Position numbers and translations under genes: made by a program. Shown here in pieces: positions 30,768 to 32,642 of a stretch of 32,642 nucleotides of DNA; position 1 is the first letter of the stretch, and each line of letters opens with the position of its first letter. Source of the DNA: Mesobacillus selenatarsenatis SF-1. Its GTDB lineage: Bacteria > Bacillota > Bacilli > Bacillales > Cytobacillaceae. The notes beneath the pieces are model-generated. The model was not told the origin of the DNA. It saw nothing but the letters and a program-made list of their open reading frames with translations, and searched no databases. The DNA is taken from positions 1 through 32,642 of the forward strand of contig NZ_BASE01000002.1 of the NCBI RefSeq assembly GCF_000813125.1, read 5' to 3'.

Positions 30768-32474
30768 TCATATTTTAAATCGGCTGACCGTATCTTTCAT
30801 TGTTTCTGCCAATGTTGATAGATTATTGGCCGAAGCTGTTATTTCCTCCATTGAAGCTAATTGTTCTTCCGCAGAAGCCGCTACATTTTGGCTATGCAAG
30901 GAAGATTCTTTTGATATAGTCGAGACTTCATTTACGGTTGCGGATACTTCCTCAGTGCTCGCAGACATCTGTTCCGCCGTGGCTGCCATCTCTTCGATTC
31001 GTTCACTCATATTTTCCATAGATAAAAGAATCTCCTGGAAGCTTTTTTGAGTATCCTCAACGATTCCCAGGCCGCTAATCACTTCTTTTTTCACCCGGTC
31101 CATTGATTGATTTGAGTGTTCCATATCCGTTTGAATATGCTTGATTAAGTCAGATATCTGGGAAGAGGAACTTTGAGATTGTTCAGCCAGCTTCCTGACC
31201 TCTGCAGCGACAACCGCAAAGCCCTTGCCATGTTCTCCAGCTCTTGCTGCTTCTATCGCTGCATTTAAGGCAAGCAAATTGGTTTGGTCCGCAATCTCGA
31301 TAATAACTTTAGAAATGTTCCCTATCTGCCTGGACCGCTCATTCAATGAGCTAATGATTTCCCCTGTCTCGTTAACAGAAGCATGAATCATATTCATCTG
31401 ACTTGAGGTCTCCTGGACATATCCTCCGCCTTTTTTCGCATGGTCACCAGCTTCCATACTCGATTCAGCTATTAATGAGGAGGTTTCAGCTATGTTGGCG
31501 ACTCCCTTTGCCAGTTCCTCTAATGCCCTTGCACTTTCCTCAATACCTTGGGTTTGGACATCTGAACCTCCTGCTACCTGCTGAATTGCCTCTGTAATCT
31601 GCTCCGTAGCCTTACTTGTCTGTTCTGCACCGGCATTCAGCTCTTCTGATGAAGCAGCTACTTGTTCCGAGGTTTCCAAAACCTCTCTTACCATTGTGCT
31701 TAAGCTTTCCTTCATCTTGTTATAACTCTTTGAAAGATCGCCAAGTTCATCGCCACTGTCGTCTTTAACATCTGTTGTAAAATCGCCCGCCCCCGCATTC
31801 AGCAGGGCAGTGGAAATTGCCTCAAGTCTTCTTTTCAGATTACGCGTAAACCAGTAGATTCCTATAGAAGCTACTATGACAACTATTATGACTTGAATCA
31901 AAAACTTTGTCATAAAAGAAGTTAAGATATTATCAATTGTCTTTTCCGAAGCTCCAACATAAAAAATCCCTATCGCCTTCCCATTTTGATCCATTATAGG
32001 TGTATAAGCAGTTTGATAAGAATTTCCAGCAACCTCAGCTTCCCCGTAAAATGCTTTCCCTTGATTTAAAACCACATCGGCAACCTCTTCAGACACCTTC
32101 GTACCCACAGCACGCTTTCCTTCAATCATGACGTTTGTGGCTATACGAGTATCTCCTTGAAAAATGGTGACTGTATCACCTGTATCGGCCCCAATTATAT
32201 CCACTAGCTCATAATTTTCATTAAAAAGTTGCTCGCCCTTAAATAATTGACCATTCCTAATTTTCCACTCACCAGGGAATTTGTTGTTAATATACCGCTC
32301 ACCTAAAGCCAAATCTCCCTTAGCCTTTTCCACCGCAAAAGCCTTGATTCCCTTTGTAACTTCCTTTGTCACAACCACTCCAATTATTACAGAAAGAATA
32401 AGTACAGTGCTTAACACAATCAAATTGATCTTTGTCCCTAATTTCAACTGCACACCAGCCCTCTTTTTCCTCAA
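30768..32474 (-). CDS. Methyl-accepting chemotaxis protein with extracellular Cache-type domain
   Basis: A 568-residue transmembrane chemoreceptor. Segments in order: a basic N-terminus, TM1 (17-36), an extracytoplasmic sensor (about 37-188) resembling a single Cache domain ([23 protein letters not shown]), TM2 (191-209), HAMP (about 210-265), and the signalling domain with its hairpin tip [20 protein letters not shown] at about 404-423, the CheA/CheW contact. The ligand is unknown. The C-terminus has no receptor-tethering pentapeptide. The start is TTG at 32474, 7 nt after GGGGGAG; an ATG nearer that site would give only ATG-TAT-TGA. A TCCGATAT sequence upstream resembles a sigma-D -10, but no matching -35 is present. 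Confidence 0.93.
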   Translation of the reverse strand: MRKKRAGVQLKLGTKINLIVLSTVLILSVIIGVVVTKEVTKGIKAFAVEKAKGDLALGERYINNKFPGEWKIRNGQLFKGEQLFNENYELVDIIGADTGDTVTIFQGDTRIATNVMIEGKRAVGTKVSEEVADVVLNQGKAFYGEAEVAGNSYQTAYTPIMDQNGKAIGIFYVGASEKTIDNILTSFMTKFLIQVIIVVIVASIGIYWFTRNLKRRLEAISTALLNAGAGDFTTDVKDDSGDELGDLSKSYNKMKESLSTMVREVLETSEQVAASSEELNAGAEQTSKATEQITEAIQQVAGGSDVQTQGIEESARALEELAKGVANIAETSSLIAESSMEAGDHAKKGGGYVQETSSQMNMIHASVNETGEIISSLNERSRQIGNISKVIIEIADQTNLLALNAAIEAARAGEHGKGFAVVAAEVRKLAEQSQSSSSQISDLIKHIQTDMEHSNQSMDRVKKEVISGLGIVEDTQKSFQEILLSMENMSERIEEMAATAEQMSASTEEVSATVNEVSTISKESSLHSQNVAASAEEQLASMEEITASANNLSTLAETMKDTVSRFKI

Positions 32475-32565
32475 TACATTGCTCCCCCTTGATGTAAACT
32501 GATATTCATTGCATCACAAAAACGAATACAATAAACGCTACTGTTATATCGGAAGAGTTTAGTAT

Positions 32566-32595
32566 TTATGAATTACTTACCAGGGTAATTCATAA
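32566..32595. promoter_or_regulatory. 30-bp inverted repeat upstream of the MCP gene
   Basis: Perfect 11-bp arms TTATGAATTAC and GTAATTCATAA with an 8-nt centre, about 90 nt upstream of the MCP start. Its length and symmetry fit a dimeric repressor site; no T-run follows. Confidence 0.5.
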
Positions 32596-32642
32596 TTTGG
32601 ACAAAACTATATGATAAAGGAAAATTTTTCTCTGGAATTTCC

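Noticed and set aside
32530-32560. Sigma-D promoter for the MCP gene
   Set aside because: TCCGATAT resembles the -10, but no TAAA lies at 15-16 nt spacing, so it is not claimed.

Overview
The window comes from a Bacillaceae (Firmicutes) chromosome. The gene order is essentially the purine/DNA-ligase neighbourhood known from Bacillus subtilis (yebE-yebG, purEKBCSQLFMNHD, yerA-yerB-yerC, pcrB-pcrA-ligA, yerH/camS), ribosome-binding sites are strong GGAGG types, and regulation is by PurR boxes and a guanine riboswitch. The genus cannot be fixed from the sequence alone; the repeat content is unlike B. subtilis itself and resembles environmental Bacillus-like genera (inference). Nearly everything is on the minus strand, so the layout reads best from right to left.

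Right end (30136-32642): a membrane methyl-accepting chemotaxis protein (minus) faces a small NIPSNAP-type protein (plus) across a shared bidirectional terminator. Then comes the coupled pair yebE-yebG (minus).

Centre (15906-29400): a complete twelve-gene de novo purine operon, purE-K-B-C-S-Q-L-F-M-N-H-D, enough to make IMP from PRPP. It starts with paired PurR boxes, a sigma-A promoter with a perfect TTGACA, and a guanine riboswitch with a clear terminator/antiterminator switch. Most genes overlap by 4-22 nt. The exceptions are purB-purC, purH-purD and above all purF-purM, where 373 nt carry an eleven-unit 21-bp tandem repeat. A 37-codon membrane microprotein on the plus strand overlaps the 3' end of purD, and the operon terminator lies beyond it.

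Left-centre (4803-15700): a DUF2892 protein (plus), yerA (adenine-deaminase-family amidohydrolase), yerB (DUF3048 lipoprotein), yerC (TrpR-like regulator), a sodium:solute symporter, then pcrB, pcrA and ligA (archaeal-type lipid precursor synthase, helicase, DNA ligase), followed by camS.

Left end (1-4802): a two-gene unit (small membrane protein plus lipoprotein) bracketed by near-identical terminator hairpins, a DinB-family protein (plus), and pruA/rocA, the proline/arginine catabolic dehydrogenase, with a promoter carrying a palindrome and a cre-like site.

The main unexplained signal is a set of four intergenic tandem-repeat arrays (1-165, 1972-2097, 11806-11939, 20513-20743). Each has its own unit sequence, but three share a 20-21 bp period (two helical turns) and a layout of a conserved 8-12 nt core plus a variable spacer. 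A separate dispersed repeat occurs at 7027 and 15687.
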